Source of the DNA: Nocardioides psychrotolerans
Lineage (GTDB): Bacteria > Actinomycetota > Actinomycetes > Propionibacteriales > Nocardioidaceae
Assembly: GCF_900113685.1 (NCBI RefSeq)
Contig: NZ_FOQG01000001.1
Coordinates: 372,001 to 436,000, forward strand
DNA length: 64,000 nucleotides
Direction of reading: 5' to 3'
Numbering within the stretch: the stretch's first letter is position 1; every line of letters starts with the position of its first letter. Both the position numbers and the translations under genes were made by a program. Positions 37,069 through 45,869 of this stretch are shown in pieces. The notes beneath the pieces were generated by a model. That model saw nothing but the letters and a program-made list of their open reading frames with translations. It did no database searches and was not told where the DNA came from.

Positions 37069-37785
37069 GTGCCTGCCGCCGTCGTGATCCTCGCCGCCGG
37101 GTCCGGCACCCGCGTCGGCGCTGCCGTCAACAAGGTCCTGCTCCCCCTCCTCGACCGCCCGGTGCTGGCCTGGTCGGTGCGCGACGCCCTCGCCACCCCG
37201 GACGTACGACGGGTGCTGCTGGTCGTGCGCGACGGCGAGCAGGAGGACGTGGCAGCAGCCATCGAGCCGTTCCTGGCCCCTGAGCCCGGCGCCGAGCCCC
37301 GTGCCGAGGTCGGCCTGGTCCTCGGCGGCACGTCGCGCCACGACTCCGAGTGGGCAGCGTTGCAGGCCCTCGCGCCCGAGATCATCTCCGGCGCGATCGA
37401 CGTCGTGGCGATCCACGACGGGGCCCGACCGCTGGCCGGCCAGGCCTTGCTCCAGGCGGTCCTGGCGGTCGCGCTCGAGCACGGCGGGGCGATCCCCGTG
37501 GTGCCGTTGGCCGGGGTGGTGAGCCGGGCCGGCGCCCCCCTGCCCGCGGGGCAGCCATCGGCAGTGCAGACCCCGCAGGCCTTCGCCGCACCGGCACTGC
37601 TCGCCGCCTACGAGCAGGCGGAGGCGGCCGGCTTCGGCGGCACCGACACCGCGAGCTGCCTCGAGCGCTTCGGCTTGGGCGTCATCCACGCGGTCCCCGG
37701 CTCGGCGCGCAACCTCAAGATCACCTTCCCCGAGGACGTCGCGGTGGCCGAGGCGCTCACCGCGGACCTCACGACGGCCGGGTGA
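37069..37785 (+). CDS. ispD: 2-C-methyl-D-erythritol 4-phosphate cytidylyltransferase
   Basis: 238 residues with the nucleotidyltransferase motif [20 protein letters not shown], the metal motif HDGARPL, VQTPQAF and [16 protein letters not shown], which identify IspD: it makes CDP-methylerythritol in the MEP pathway. One expected motif, the DT(I/M)K segment that supplies a catalytic Thr and Lys, reads [10 protein letters not shown] instead. GTG 37069 lies six bases after TAGGCT (leaderless). It converges on the degenerate IspD-like gene with a 17-base overlap. If the missing motif matters, activity may be low or complemented by the neighbour. Confidence 0.85.
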   Translation: MPAAVVILAAGSGTRVGAAVNKVLLPLLDRPVLAWSVRDALATPDVRRVLLVVRDGEQEDVAAAIEPFLAPEPGAEPRAEVGLVLGGTSRHDSEWAALQALAPEIISGAIDVVAIHDGARPLAGQALLQAVLAVALEHGGAIPVVPLAGVVSRAGAPLPAGQPSAVQTPQAFAAPALLAAYEQAEAAGFGGTDTASCLERFGLGVIHAVPGSARNLKITFPEDVAVAEALTADLTTAG

Positions 37786-38332
37786 GGGCTGCCAGGACGG
37801 CGAGGTCGTCCAGCGACCCGACGCGACGCGCCTGCGCCGGCGCCTCGACGTACTCCACGGGGAAGCGGGCCGCCAGGGCCGCCACGAGCTCAGTGAAGTC
37901 GAGGCCCGGCAGCTCGTCGAGCGCCTCGACCACCCCCGCGGGCAGCACCACCGGGGAGCAGATGGTGAGCAACCCGTCGCGGTCGACGGTCTCGCCGACC
38001 ACACCGTCCACGACGCCCTTGACGGTGTCGGTGACGGGGCGGACCCCCACGATGACCGCCGAGGTCGCCACGGCGCGTTCGAGGCAGGCCGTGATGAACC
38101 AGCCGGGCGTCATCGGGCACAGGCTGTCGTGCAGGACGAACGGCTCGCCGGCGTCCACCAGGCCGGCCCACTCGGTGCCGAGGTCGACCGGTGTCACGCC
38201 GGACTCCCCCAGCGCCCAGGCCGCGCAGGTCACGAGCGCCTCACCGTGGAGCAGCGCGAACGGCAGCGAGCCGCGCTCCTGCTCGATCACGGCGCCGAGG
38301 GCAGGGGTGGGTTCGTCGTCGTACGTCGTCAT
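37769..38332 (-). CDS. Degenerate IspD-like protein without the nucleotide-binding motif
   Basis: 187 residues. From residue 65 it follows IspD closely: [21 protein letters not shown] (IspD HDAARPLTP), [15 protein letters not shown] (IspD VxDTIK), [11 protein letters not shown] (IspD LRAVQTPQGF). The N-terminal third lacks the Gly-rich NTP loop and its Arg/Lys, reading [19 protein letters not shown] instead. It is therefore probably not a cytidylyltransferase on its own. It lies tail-to-tail with ispD, which lacks just the DTxK part this protein keeps. A non-catalytic partner or a relic of duplication are both possible. Confidence 0.75.
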   Translation of the reverse strand: MTTYDDEPTPALGAVIEQERGSLPFALLHGEALVTCAAWALGESGVTPVDLGTEWAGLVDAGEPFVLHDSLCPMTPGWFITACLERAVATSAVIVGVRPVTDTVKGVVDGVVGETVDRDGLLTICSPVVLPAGVVEALDELPGLDFTELVAALAARFPVEYVEAPAQARRVGSLDDLAVLAALTRPS

Positions 38333-38360
38333 GGTGCCGCCACTCTAGGCAGGGCAACGC

Positions 38361-38393
38361 CGAAGGCCCCCGGCACGGTGCCGGGGGCCTTCG
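38361..38393 (-). terminator. Intrinsic-type hairpin downstream of carD
   Basis: Sixteen-base arms (CGAAGGCCCCCGGCAC and its exact complement) around one central base. No U-tract follows. It separates carD from the IspD-like gene on the same strand, so it most likely ends carD transcription. Confidence 0.75.
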
Positions 38394-38433
38394 GTCGAAG
38401 CGGTGGATCAGGTGGATCAGGTGCTGGGGTGAC

Positions 38434-38919
38434 TCACGAGGCGAGGACCTCGTCGAGGATGGCCTCGGCCTTGTCCTCGTTGGTGTGCTCGGCCAGGGCC
38501 AGCTCGGAGACCAGGATCTGGCGCGCCTTGGCCAACATCCGCTTCTCGCCGGCCGAGAGGCCACGGTCACGCTCGCGACGCCACAGGTCGCGCACGACCT
38601 CGCCGACCTTCATGACGTCGCCGCTGTGCAGCTTCTCCAGGTTGGCCTTGTAACGACGCGACCAGTTGGTCGGCTCCTCGACGTGCTCGGCGCGGAGGAC
38701 GTCGAACACACGCTCGAGCCCCTCCTTGTCGACCACGTCGCGCACTCCGACCAGGTCCAGGTTGCAGGCCGGAACGCGCACGACCAGGTCCTGCTGGGCA
38801 ACGATCCGAAGAACGAGGTATTCCCGGTCCTCCCCCTTGATCGTCCGCATCTCGATGTCCTCGATGATGGCGGCCCCGTGGTTTGGGTAGACAACCGTTT
38901 CGCCGACGGTGAAAGTCAT
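38434..38919 (-). CDS. carD: CarD-family RNA-polymerase-binding regulator
   Basis: 161 residues. N-terminal Tudor-like RNA polymerase interaction domain ([21 protein letters not shown]), then the helical DNA-binding domain with the conserved Trp in [17 protein letters not shown]. It stabilises the open complex at many promoters and is essential in mycobacteria. ATG 38919 has GGAAGGGG about ten bases upstream and a TAGAAT -10 at 38952-38947. It ends the ancient carD-ispD-ispF-cysS-rlmB block, here broken into pieces. Confidence 0.95.
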   Translation of the reverse strand: MTFTVGETVVYPNHGAAIIEDIEMRTIKGEDREYLVLRIVAQQDLVVRVPACNLDLVGVRDVVDKEGLERVFDVLRAEHVEEPTNWSRRYKANLEKLHSGDVMKVGEVVRDLWRRERDRGLSAGEKRMLAKARQILVSELALAEHTNEDKAEAILDEVLAS

Positions 38920-38946
38920 ATGTAGTAGACCCCTTCCTAGGTGACC

Positions 38947-38952
38947 ATTCTA
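38947..38952 (-). promoter_or_regulatory. -10 element of carD
   Basis: TAGAAT on the minus strand, one mismatch from TATAAT, about 28 bases upstream of the carD ATG with a GA-rich ribosome binding site in between. A CTGACC farther upstream could be -35 but its spacing is long. Confidence 0.5.
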
Positions 38953-39130
38953 ACACGGGTTTTCGTCGGTCTGGTCAGCGTTTCTGCAGGTCAGGGGCCC
39001 ATTCTGGGCTTGACAGAATCCCGGTTCGTATGGTGGCGCCTTCGGTCCGGCCACGTCCGGACGTGCCTTTTCTGCCCCGCTTCCCGCTTGTTTGCCTCAT
39101 GCGGGCCCCCTCGTGACCGATACTGCACGG

Positions 39131-40036
39131 ATGGCGAAAAAGCAGCGCTGGAAGCCGAGCAGCACCGCCGGGGAGGGTCCGGTCCCGGAGACCGGCGGCA
39201 GGGCCGAAGCCGAGGAGGTGTCCCGGGGAGGGGACACGGTCCTCACCGAGGTGCCGCCGGACGACGGGTCCCTCACGCCCCCGGTCACGGCTGCCCCCGA
39301 CCCGCAACGACGAGCCCCCGGGCGGCTCGGGCTGCGGGACCGGTTGCCGATCCTGCTCCTGCAGGCCGCCCACCCGCGCCAGGCGGTGCTGACGGCGGCC
39401 GGCCTGGCGGCCGCAGCAGCCCTCTCCGGTCGCCCCACCCGCGAGGTCGCGGTCGTGCTGGCGACCGTGCTCGTGGGCCAGGTGATCCTGGGCTGGCACA
39501 ACGACCTGGTCGACCGACGCCGTGACGCCCGCCACGACCAGCCCGGCAAGCCGCTCGCGACCGAGCGCCTGGACCCGGGGACCGCGTGGTTCGCGCTCAC
39601 CTGCGGCGTGCTGCTCGTCGTACCCCTCTCCATCACCTCGGGCATCAACGCCGGCAGCGCCTACCTGCTCGCGCTCGGCGTGGGCCTGCTGGGCAACGTC
39701 GTGCTGCGCAAGGGCAAGGCGTCCTGGCTGCCCTGGGCGGTCTCCTTCGGCCTGTTCCCCGCTTTCCTCTCCTACGGCGGCTGGGGCGGGGCCTTCGAGG
39801 GCACGCCGCCCACGTGGCAGATGACCGGGCTGTTCGCGCTGCTCGGCATCGGCGTCCACGTGCTCCGTGCGTTGTGGGGCCTCGTGGCCGACAACGAGGA
39901 CGGCTGGACCTACCTGCCGCTGGCCCTCGGTCTGCGGCTCGGCGCGACCCGGCTGCTGGCGCTGGCCGGGGCCTACACGTCGGTGGTGCTGGTGCTGATG
40001 GCGTTCGCGGCGACGTACGTCGGGCTGCGCCAGTGA
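39131..40036 (+). CDS. UbiA-family prenyltransferase
   Basis: 301 residues: a 60-residue polar N-terminus, then about eight hydrophobic helices. The first prenyl-diphosphate site is NDLVDRRRDARHDQPGKPLA (NDxxDxxxD) and the second is DNEDGWTYLPL, as in UbiA-fold enzymes. Such enzymes attach a polyprenyl chain to quinone precursors or sugars; MenA-like or DPPR synthase-like roles are both possible and cannot be separated here. ATG 39131 follows GATACT by six bases. Proximity to ispD and gpmA is probably only ancestral gene order. Confidence 0.85.
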   Translation: MAKKQRWKPSSTAGEGPVPETGGRAEAEEVSRGGDTVLTEVPPDDGSLTPPVTAAPDPQRRAPGRLGLRDRLPILLLQAAHPRQAVLTAAGLAAAAALSGRPTREVAVVLATVLVGQVILGWHNDLVDRRRDARHDQPGKPLATERLDPGTAWFALTCGVLLVVPLSITSGINAGSAYLLALGVGLLGNVVLRKGKASWLPWAVSFGLFPAFLSYGGWGGAFEGTPPTWQMTGLFALLGIGVHVLRALWGLVADNEDGWTYLPLALGLRLGATRLLALAGAYTSVVLVLMAFAATYVGLRQ

Positions 40037-40109
40037 GTGCTGACGTCGGACGCTAGGCTGGTCGTGTTCATCGCCGCCCCGGCGCCCGTCCGATCCGAAG
40101 GCCCTGACG

Positions 40110-40670
40110 ATGCATCACCACCGCAAGCTCGCGCTCACGGTAGGCGCGCTCGTGCTGTCCGCTCCCGTCCTGACGGGTTGCGGCTTCAACTACGCCACCA
40201 ACCGGGTCAACACGACCACCAACGCCACCTTCAACCGGGACAAGGCGGTCGACGTGGTCGGCGCCCAGGTCGTCGCCGAGGGACCGGGCTCCGGCTCGCT
40301 GTATGCCCGTCTGGTCAACAACTCCCCGGCGGGCACCGAGCTGGTCTCCGTCGCCGGCTCGGGCGACACGGTCCTGACCGTCAGCACCATCGAGTCCTTC
40401 GTGCTCGGTGCCCGCGAGGGCGTCAACGTCGAGAACGTCGGTGGCGGCGTCCGGCTCACGGGCGACTTCATCGCCGGCGACCACATCCCGGTGGCACTCA
40501 CCTTCTCCAACGGTGACGAGGTCGTGCTCGACGTCCCCGTCGTGCGGGCCTGTGGCTTCTACGAGGGCCTCGACAACGCTCCGCCCGCCGAGGACACCGC
40601 CGGGGAGGGCACCGCGGCCACGGAGACCGAGCTCTACTCGTGCGAGGCTCCCGAAGAGCACTCGGAGTGA
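40110..40670 (+). CDS. LpqE-like lipoprotein
   Basis: 186 residues with a lipoprotein signal ending [12 protein letters not shown] (lipobox LTGC). The mature part ([43 protein letters not shown]) resembles the mycobacterial lipoprotein LpqE, whose gene lies next to carD in Mycobacterium, and has an Ig-like beta fold. Function unknown; copper-chaperone-like PCuAC similarity has been suggested for the fold but no Met/His copper motif is convincing here. ATG 40110 starts with a run of three His codons. Five bases precede the gpmA start. Confidence 0.75.
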   Translation: MHHHRKLALTVGALVLSAPVLTGCGFNYATNRVNTTTNATFNRDKAVDVVGAQVVAEGPGSGSLYARLVNNSPAGTELVSVAGSGDTVLTVSTIESFVLGAREGVNVENVGGGVRLTGDFIAGDHIPVALTFSNGDEVVLDVPVVRACGFYEGLDNAPPAEDTAGEGTAATETELYSCEAPEEHSE

Positions 40671-40674
40671 TCAG

Positions 40675-41418
40675 GTGACCTACACGCTCGTCCTGCTCCG
40701 CCACGGCGAGAGCGAGTGGAACGCCAAGAACCTCTTCACCGGCTGGGTCGACGTCCCGTTGACCGACAAGGGGCGCGCCGAGGCCGTGCGCGGCGGTGAG
40801 CTCCTCAAGGACGCCGGTGTCCTGCCCGACGTCGTCCACACCTCGCTCCAGCGCCGGGCGATCAACACCGCAGCGCTCGCGCTCGACGCCGCCGACCGGC
40901 ACTGGATCCCGGTCAAGCGAACCTGGCGCCTCAACGAGCGTCACTACGGGGCGCTCCAGGGCAAGGACAAGAAGCAGACGCTCGAGCAGTACGGCGAGGA
41001 GCAGTTCATGCTCTGGCGGCGCAGCTTCGACACCCCTCCCCCGCCGCTGGCCGACGACGACGAGTTCTCCCAGGCCCACCTGCCGCAGTACGCCGACCTC
41101 GGCGCCGACCTGCCCCGCACGGAGTGCCTCAAGGACGTCATCGCCCGGATGCTGCCCTACTGGGAGTCCGAGGTGACCGCCGACCTGTCGTCCGGCAGGA
41201 CGGTTCTCGTGGCCGCCCACGGCAACAGCCTGCGCGGCATCGTCAAGCACCTCGACGGCATCAGCGACGAGGACATCGCGGGCCTCAACATCCCCACCGG
41301 CATGCCGCTGGTCTACGAGCTCGACGACGCGTTCCGCCCGGTCACCGCCGGCGGCACCTACCTCGACCCCGAGGCGGCCGCCGCTGCTGCTGCGGCCGTG
41401 GCCAACCAGGGCCGCTGA
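40675..41418 (+). CDS. gpmA: 2,3-bisphosphoglycerate-dependent phosphoglycerate mutase
   Basis: 247 residues. Catalytic RHG motif [20 protein letters not shown] with the phospho-His, plus [12 protein letters not shown] and the second His in [15 protein letters not shown]; full length. Interconverts 3- and 2-phosphoglycerate in glycolysis. GTG 40675 has CGGAG eight bases upstream. The C-terminus is Ala-rich. It converges on phoU. Confidence 0.95.
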   Translation: MTYTLVLLRHGESEWNAKNLFTGWVDVPLTDKGRAEAVRGGELLKDAGVLPDVVHTSLQRRAINTAALALDAADRHWIPVKRTWRLNERHYGALQGKDKKQTLEQYGEEQFMLWRRSFDTPPPPLADDDEFSQAHLPQYADLGADLPRTECLKDVIARMLPYWESEVTADLSSGRTVLVAAHGNSLRGIVKHLDGISDEDIAGLNIPTGMPLVYELDDAFRPVTAGGTYLDPEAAAAAAAAVANQGR

Positions 41419-41437
41419 GCACCGAGCAGCAGGGGCA

Positions 41438-42097
41438 CTACTCCAGCGGGAGCGCGCTGGGGTTGTGACCGGTGACGACGAAGACGATCCGGTTGGCGAC
41501 CGAGACGGCGTGGTCGGCGATGCGCTCGTAGTAGCGCCCCAGGAGGGCGATGTCGACCGCCGCCTCGACGCCTCCGGCCCAGTCGTCGGAGAGCAGCTCG
41601 GTGAAGCTCTTGCGGCGCAGCTGGTCCATGACCTCGTCGTCGCGACCCAGGGCGATGGCCGCCTCGACGTCGCGGCCGGTGATGATCTGCGAGACCCGGC
41701 GCACCATGTCCTCGGCCACCTCACCCATGCGGCTCACCGTGGGCTGCGCCTCGACGGGCACAGCCAGCTCCGGCACCCGCAGGCGGGCGATCTTCGCGAC
41801 GTGGACCGACAGGTCGCCCATCCGCTCGAGCTCGCTGACCATCCGCAGCGCCGATACGACCGTGCGCAGGTCACCCGCCACGGGCTGCTGCAGCGAGAGC
41901 ACGGAGAACGCGGTCTCCTCGACGGCCTCACGGGCACGGTCGATCTCGATGTCACCGCTGATCACCTGCTCGGCGATCGCGGCATCGCCGGTCATCAGGG
42001 CCTGGGTGGCCAGACCGACGGCCGTCTCGACCTGGCGGCAGATGCCGGCGAGGTCGGCGAACATCGCATCCAGCTGGTCATGGAAGAGCTCACGCAT
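41438..42097 (-). CDS. phoU: PhoU phosphate-signalling protein
   Basis: 219 residues with the duplicated three-helix PhoU fold and both metal motifs (ELERMGDLSVHVAKIA and YYERIADHAVSVANRI). It links the Pst phosphate transporter to the SenX3 sensor kinase, repressing the response when phosphate is plentiful. ATG 42097 follows TAGGCT by seven bases. It is divergent from senX3, with PHO-box repeats in between, so it is probably under RegX3 control. Confidence 0.95.
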   Translation of the reverse strand: MRELFHDQLDAMFADLAGICRQVETAVGLATQALMTGDAAIAEQVISGDIEIDRAREAVEETAFSVLSLQQPVAGDLRTVVSALRMVSELERMGDLSVHVAKIARLRVPELAVPVEAQPTVSRMGEVAEDMVRRVSQIITGRDVEAAIALGRDDEVMDQLRRKSFTELLSDDWAGGVEAAVDIALLGRYYERIADHAVSVANRIVFVVTGHNPSALPLE

Positions 42098-42142
42098 GAC
42101 GCAGAGCCTAGGAGAAGACAGATGACGAGCCGGGGTTGGGTC

Positions 42143-42199
42143 GTGAACGCGCGATGAACAGTGCGAAGCCCCGCCCGGGTCGGCGAACTCGCGGTGAAC
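42143..42199. promoter_or_regulatory. RegX3/PhoP-type PHO boxes between phoU and senX3
   Basis: Two pairs of direct repeats with 11-base periodicity: TGAAC at 42144-42148 and 42155-42159, and GCGAAC at 42183-42188 with GTGAAC at 42194-42199. On the other strand the second pair reads GTTCACC-N4-GTTCGCC, the PHO-box form bound by PhoP-family regulators such as RegX3. The pair at 42183-42199 ends just before the senX3 -10 (TACGAT, 42207-42212). Confidence 0.7.
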
Positions 42200-42219
42200 T
42201 CGCCCGTACGATTCGAGAC

Positions 42220-43374
42220 ATGGACCCGACGACGCAGGCATTCCTCGCCGCGCTCCTCGGTGCTGTCGTCGCCGGCAGCGCCGTGCTCGCCTGGGCCATC
42301 AGCGACCGCCAGCAGCAGCGGGTCCCCGACGTGCAGGAGCCCGTCGTGCCTCCCGGGGTCGCGGCCGTCCTCTCGGTCCTGCGCAGCAGCGCGGTCGTGG
42401 TCGACGAGGCCGACGTGGTGCTCAAGGCCTCCGCGCCGGCCTACGCCTTCGGCCTGGTCCGCGGCACGCAGCTGGTCTCCGAGGAGCTCGCCGACCTGGT
42501 CAGCCAGGTCCGTCGGGACGGGCAGATCCGCGAGACCGAGCTGGTCATGGCGCGTTCCATCGGGCCCGCCCGCCACGTCACCGCCCGGGTCGCACCGCTC
42601 GGCTCCCGTCTCGTGCTCGCCCTGGTGGAGGACCGCACCCGCGAGCGACGCGTCGAGGCCGTACGACGAGACTTCGTCGCCAACGTCAGCCACGAGCTCA
42701 AGACCCCCGTCGGGGCGATCCGCCTGCTCGCCGAGGCCACGCACGAGGCCGCGGAGGACCCGGTCGCGGTCAAGCGCTTCGCCGACCGGATGCTGCACGA
42801 GAGTGACCGCCTCTCCCGACTCGTGCAGCAGGTCATCGAGCTGTCGCGGCTCCAGGGCGACGACCCGCCCGACTCCCCGATCCCGGTCGCCCTCGACGCG
42901 GTCGTCGAGATCGCCACCGACACCAGTGCCATCGATGCCGGCTCCAAGCACATCAACATCGTCACGAGCGGCACCCACGGGTTGAAGGTCCTCGGCAGCG
43001 AGGAGCAGATCACCGCCGCCGTGGCCAACCTGGTCGCCAACGCGGTCGCCTACTCCGAGCCCGACTCGACGGTGCTCGTCACGACCCGCGAGAGCGACGG
43101 CCAGGTCGAGATCTCCGTCGTCGACCAGGGCATCGGCATCCCCAACAAGGAGATCGACCGGATCTTCGAGCGGTTCTACCGCGTCGACCCCGCCCGCCAC
43201 CGCTCCACCGGCGGCACCGGCCTGGGTCTCTCCATCGTCAAGCACGTCGCCGCCACCCACGGAGGCGACATCCGGGTCTGGTCCGCGGAGGGCCAGGGCT
43301 CGACGTTCACCCTCACCTTGCCCCACCATTCGTCCGGGGCCCCGAGCACCACCTACCAGGAGGACAGACCGTGA
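42220..43374 (+). CDS. senX3: SenX3-type sensor histidine kinase
   Basis: 384 residues: a TM segment near the N-terminus (about residues 8-27), a PAS-like domain, the HisKA domain with the phospho-acceptor His158 (NVSHELKTPVGAI), and an ATPase domain with N, G1 (DQGIGIPNKE), F and G2 (GGTGLGLSIVKH) boxes. With RegX3 it responds to phosphate limitation. ATG 42220 lies seven bases after TACGAT (leaderless). The stop overlaps the regX3 GTG. Confidence 0.95.
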   Translation: MDPTTQAFLAALLGAVVAGSAVLAWAISDRQQQRVPDVQEPVVPPGVAAVLSVLRSSAVVVDEADVVLKASAPAYAFGLVRGTQLVSEELADLVSQVRRDGQIRETELVMARSIGPARHVTARVAPLGSRLVLALVEDRTRERRVEAVRRDFVANVSHELKTPVGAIRLLAEATHEAAEDPVAVKRFADRMLHESDRLSRLVQQVIELSRLQGDDPPDSPIPVALDAVVEIATDTSAIDAGSKHINIVTSGTHGLKVLGSEEQITAAVANLVANAVAYSEPDSTVLVTTRESDGQVEISVVDQGIGIPNKEIDRIFERFYRVDPARHRSTGGTGLGLSIVKHVAATHGGDIRVWSAEGQGSTFTLTLPHHSSGAPSTTYQEDRP

Positions 43375-44048
43375 CGCGTGTACTCGTCGTCGAGGACGAA
43401 GAGAGCTACAGCGACGCGCTCGCCTACATGCTCCGCAAGGAAGGCTTCGAGGTCGCGATCGCGGCCGACGGCAACGCGGCGCTCGTGGAGTTCGACCGCA
43501 ACGGCGCCGACATCGTGCTGCTCGACCTGATGCTTCCCGGGATCCCCGGCACCGAGGTCTGCCGCACGATCCGCCAGACCTCCAACGTGCCGGTCATCAT
43601 GGTCAGCGCCAAGGACGACGAGGTCGACAAGGTGGTCGGGCTCGAGCTCGGGGCCGACGACTACGTCACCAAGCCCTACTCCCCCCGTGAGCTGGTCGCC
43701 CGCATCCGCGCCGTCCTGCGCCGCGGCACCGACCCTGACCTCGCGCCCGACACCCTCGAGGCCGGCCCCGTCCGCATGGACGTCGAGCGCCATGTCGTGA
43801 CCGTCAACGGCAGCGAGCAGCGGCTCCCGCTCAAGGAGTTCGAGCTCCTCGAGATGTTCCTGCGCAACCCCGGTCGCGTGCTCACCCGCGGCCAGCTCAT
43901 CGACCGCGTGTGGGGCTCCGACTACGTCGGGGACACCAAGACCCTCGACGTCCACGTCAAGCGGCTGCGCGCCAAGCTCGAGCCTGAGCCGAGCGAGCCG
44001 AAGTACCTCGTCACCGTGCGTGGGTTGGGCTACAAGCTCGATCTGTGA
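43371..44048 (+). CDS. regX3: RegX3-type response regulator
   Basis: 225 residues. OmpR/PhoB family: receiver with Asp9/Glu10, phospho-acceptor Asp52 (VLLDLMLPG) and Lys101 (VTKPY), and a C-terminal winged helix ending in GLGYKLDL. Controls the phosphate-starvation regulon. The GTG overlaps the senX3 stop (GTGA). The 11-base PHO boxes upstream of senX3 fit autoregulation. Confidence 0.95.
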   Translation: MTRVLVVEDEESYSDALAYMLRKEGFEVAIAADGNAALVEFDRNGADIVLLDLMLPGIPGTEVCRTIRQTSNVPVIMVSAKDDEVDKVVGLELGADDYVTKPYSPRELVARIRAVLRRGTDPDLAPDTLEAGPVRMDVERHVVTVNGSEQRLPLKEFELLEMFLRNPGRVLTRGQLIDRVWGSDYVGDTKTLDVHVKRLRAKLEPEPSEPKYLVTVRGLGYKLDL

Positions 44049-44122
44049 GTCTGGCCGCATCTGGGCGCACCGTGTCCGAAACCCGCGTGTCACGGACCCG
44101 CGGCGGCACCTACGCTGACCAC

Positions 44123-45064
44123 GTGAGCAGTACGACGAACCCCGCGACCACAGCCGATCCCCAGACCGCCACCCCCACCTGGCTCCCGCCGACGGCGGTG
44201 GCGGTCACGCTGGTGTTCTGGGCCTCGGCCTTCGTCGCGATCCGCCACCTGGGCGAGGACTTCTCCGCCGGCTCGCTGTCCCTCGGGCGGCTCCTCGTGG
44301 GGGCCGTCGTGCTCGGCGCGCTCGCCCTGACCCGGGGCCTCCCCCGCCCGACGAGCCGCGAGTGGGTCTCGATCGTGGCGATCGGCGTGTTGTGGTTCGG
44401 TGTCTACAACGTCGCTCTCAACGAGGGCGAGCAGCGCATCGACGCCGGCACCGCGGCGATGCTGATCCAGGTCTCGCCGGTGCTGATCGCCCTCCTGGCG
44501 GCGCTGTTCCTCTCCGAGCGTTTCTCCGTCTACCTCGGTCTCGGGCTGGCCCTCGCCTTCAGCGGCGTCGCGCTGATCGGCCTGGCCCAGCCCGAGGGCG
44601 GGGAGAGCGACGTGCTCGGGGTGGTGCTCTGCTTGGTGGCGGCCGTCGTCTACTCGATCAGCCTGATCCTGCAGAAGCCGCTCGTCGCCCGTCTGCCCGC
44701 GCTCACCGTCACCTGGCTGGCCTGCACGGTCGGTGCCGTGGCGTGCCTGCCGTTCTTTGGCACGCTGGTCTCCGAGACCCGCGCCGCGCCGACATCGTCG
44801 GTGCTGTGGGTGGTCTACCTCGGGGTGTTCCCCACGGCGGTCGCGTTCACGACGTACGCCTTCGCCCTCAAGCACATGAGCGCCTCGAGCCTGGGAGTCA
44901 CGACCTACCTGGTGCCACCGATCACGATCGTCATGGGCCTGGTCCTCCTCGATGAGACCCCGCCGACGATGGCCTACCTCGGCGGCGCGCTCGCACTCGT
45001 CGGCGTCGCGGTGGCGCGACGCAAACCGCGCACCATCGCCCAGGAGTCGGCCCAGGCGGCGTGA
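44123..45064 (+). CDS. EamA/DMT-family transporter
   Basis: 313 residues with ten TM helices arranged as two EamA repeats (FWASAFVAIRHLG ... GTAAMLIQVSPVLIALLAALFLSERF and VVYSISLILQKPL ... SLGVTTYLVPPITIVMGLVLLDETP). Members export amino acids or metabolites; the substrate is unknown. GTG 44123 lies six bases after TACGCT, so the message is leaderless; an upstream GTG would overlap regX3 but gives an odd N-terminus. It converges on the whiG-like gene, seven bases away. Confidence 0.88.
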   Translation: MSSTTNPATTADPQTATPTWLPPTAVAVTLVFWASAFVAIRHLGEDFSAGSLSLGRLLVGAVVLGALALTRGLPRPTSREWVSIVAIGVLWFGVYNVALNEGEQRIDAGTAAMLIQVSPVLIALLAALFLSERFSVYLGLGLALAFSGVALIGLAQPEGGESDVLGVVLCLVAAVVYSISLILQKPLVARLPALTVTWLACTVGAVACLPFFGTLVSETRAAPTSSVLWVVYLGVFPTAVAFTTYAFALKHMSASSLGVTTYLVPPITIVMGLVLLDETPPTMAYLGGALALVGVAVARRKPRTIAQESAQAA

Positions 45065-45070
45065 CGCGGT

Positions 45071-45802
45071 CTAGCGCGACAGGCTGGCGGCGAGCTCGAC
45101 GCGCAGCGCCTTGGTCGCACGGCTGCGCAGCTGGCTGACGCGCGACTCGGTGACGTCGAGGACCTGGCCGATCTCGGCGAGGGTGAGGCCCTCGAAGAAG
45201 TAGAGCGCGACGATGACCTGGTCACGCTCGGGGAGCAGGCGCACGGCGCGCATCAGCAGCTCGCGCGTCCCCTCGTCCTCGAAGGCCTCGTCGAGGCGGG
45301 GGCCGCCGTCGTGGATCTCGGAGAGCTCGTCGTGGTCGACGCTCGCGACGACCGTCGGACGACCGAGGACCTCGCGCAGCTCGGGCAGCGGCAGGCCGGT
45401 CGCCTCGGCGAGCTCGGCGTCCTCGGGCGGGCGGCCCAGCCGCACCTGGAGCTCCTCGCGCACGCGGTCGACGTCGCGGACCTTGGTGCGCACGCTGCGC
45501 GGCACCCAGTCGGCGGCGCGGATCGAGTCGATGATCGCGCCGCGGATGCGCGGGACGGCGTAGGTCTGGAACTGCAGGCCGCGGTCGGGCTGGAACTTGT
45601 CGATCGCGTCCATCAGGCCGATGACGCCCTCGGAGACGAGGTCGGCCGACTCGACGCTCGGCGGGAGGCCGGCGCGCACGCGGCCGGCGACGTACTTGAC
45701 CAACGGGGAGTACTGCAGGACCAGCCGGTTGCGCAGCTCGGTCGTCGGCTCGGCCGCGAACTGCGCCCACAGCGCTGCCGTGGGGTCGGGCTGCTCGGGC
45801 AC
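45071..45802 (-). CDS. whiG: WhiG/FliA-family sigma factor
   Basis: 243 residues with regions 2, 3 and 4 of sigma-28: QYSPLVKYVAGRVRAGLPPSVESADLVSEGVIGLMDAI (region 2), RIRGAIIDSIRAADWVPRSVR, and the C-terminal LTLAEIGQVLDVTESRVSQLRSRATKAL (region 4 helix-turn-helix). It resembles Streptomyces WhiG almost end to end. No flagellar gene is in the window; instead a type IV pilus locus follows with six WhiG-type promoters, and an RsiG-like anti-sigma factor lies at 55720-56184. GTG 45802 follows CATACT by six bases, so the gene itself looks sigma-A dependent. Confidence 0.92.
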   Translation of the reverse strand: MPEQPDPTAALWAQFAAEPTTELRNRLVLQYSPLVKYVAGRVRAGLPPSVESADLVSEGVIGLMDAIDKFQPDRGLQFQTYAVPRIRGAIIDSIRAADWVPRSVRTKVRDVDRVREELQVRLGRPPEDAELAEATGLPLPELREVLGRPTVVASVDHDELSEIHDGGPRLDEAFEDEGTRELLMRAVRLLPERDQVIVALYFFEGLTLAEIGQVLDVTESRVSQLRSRATKALRVELAASLSR

Positions 45803-45869
45803 GACGGGAGTATGGCACGCAGGTGACGCGTCAACGCGCACGCTCGCGCGGGCTGGGACCGAGGTGCGC

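Noticed and set aside
39010-39034. TTGACA followed by TATGGT upstream of the UbiA-family gene
   Set aside because: The spacer is only 13 bases and the site is 100 bases from the start; GATACT at 39119-39124 is better placed.
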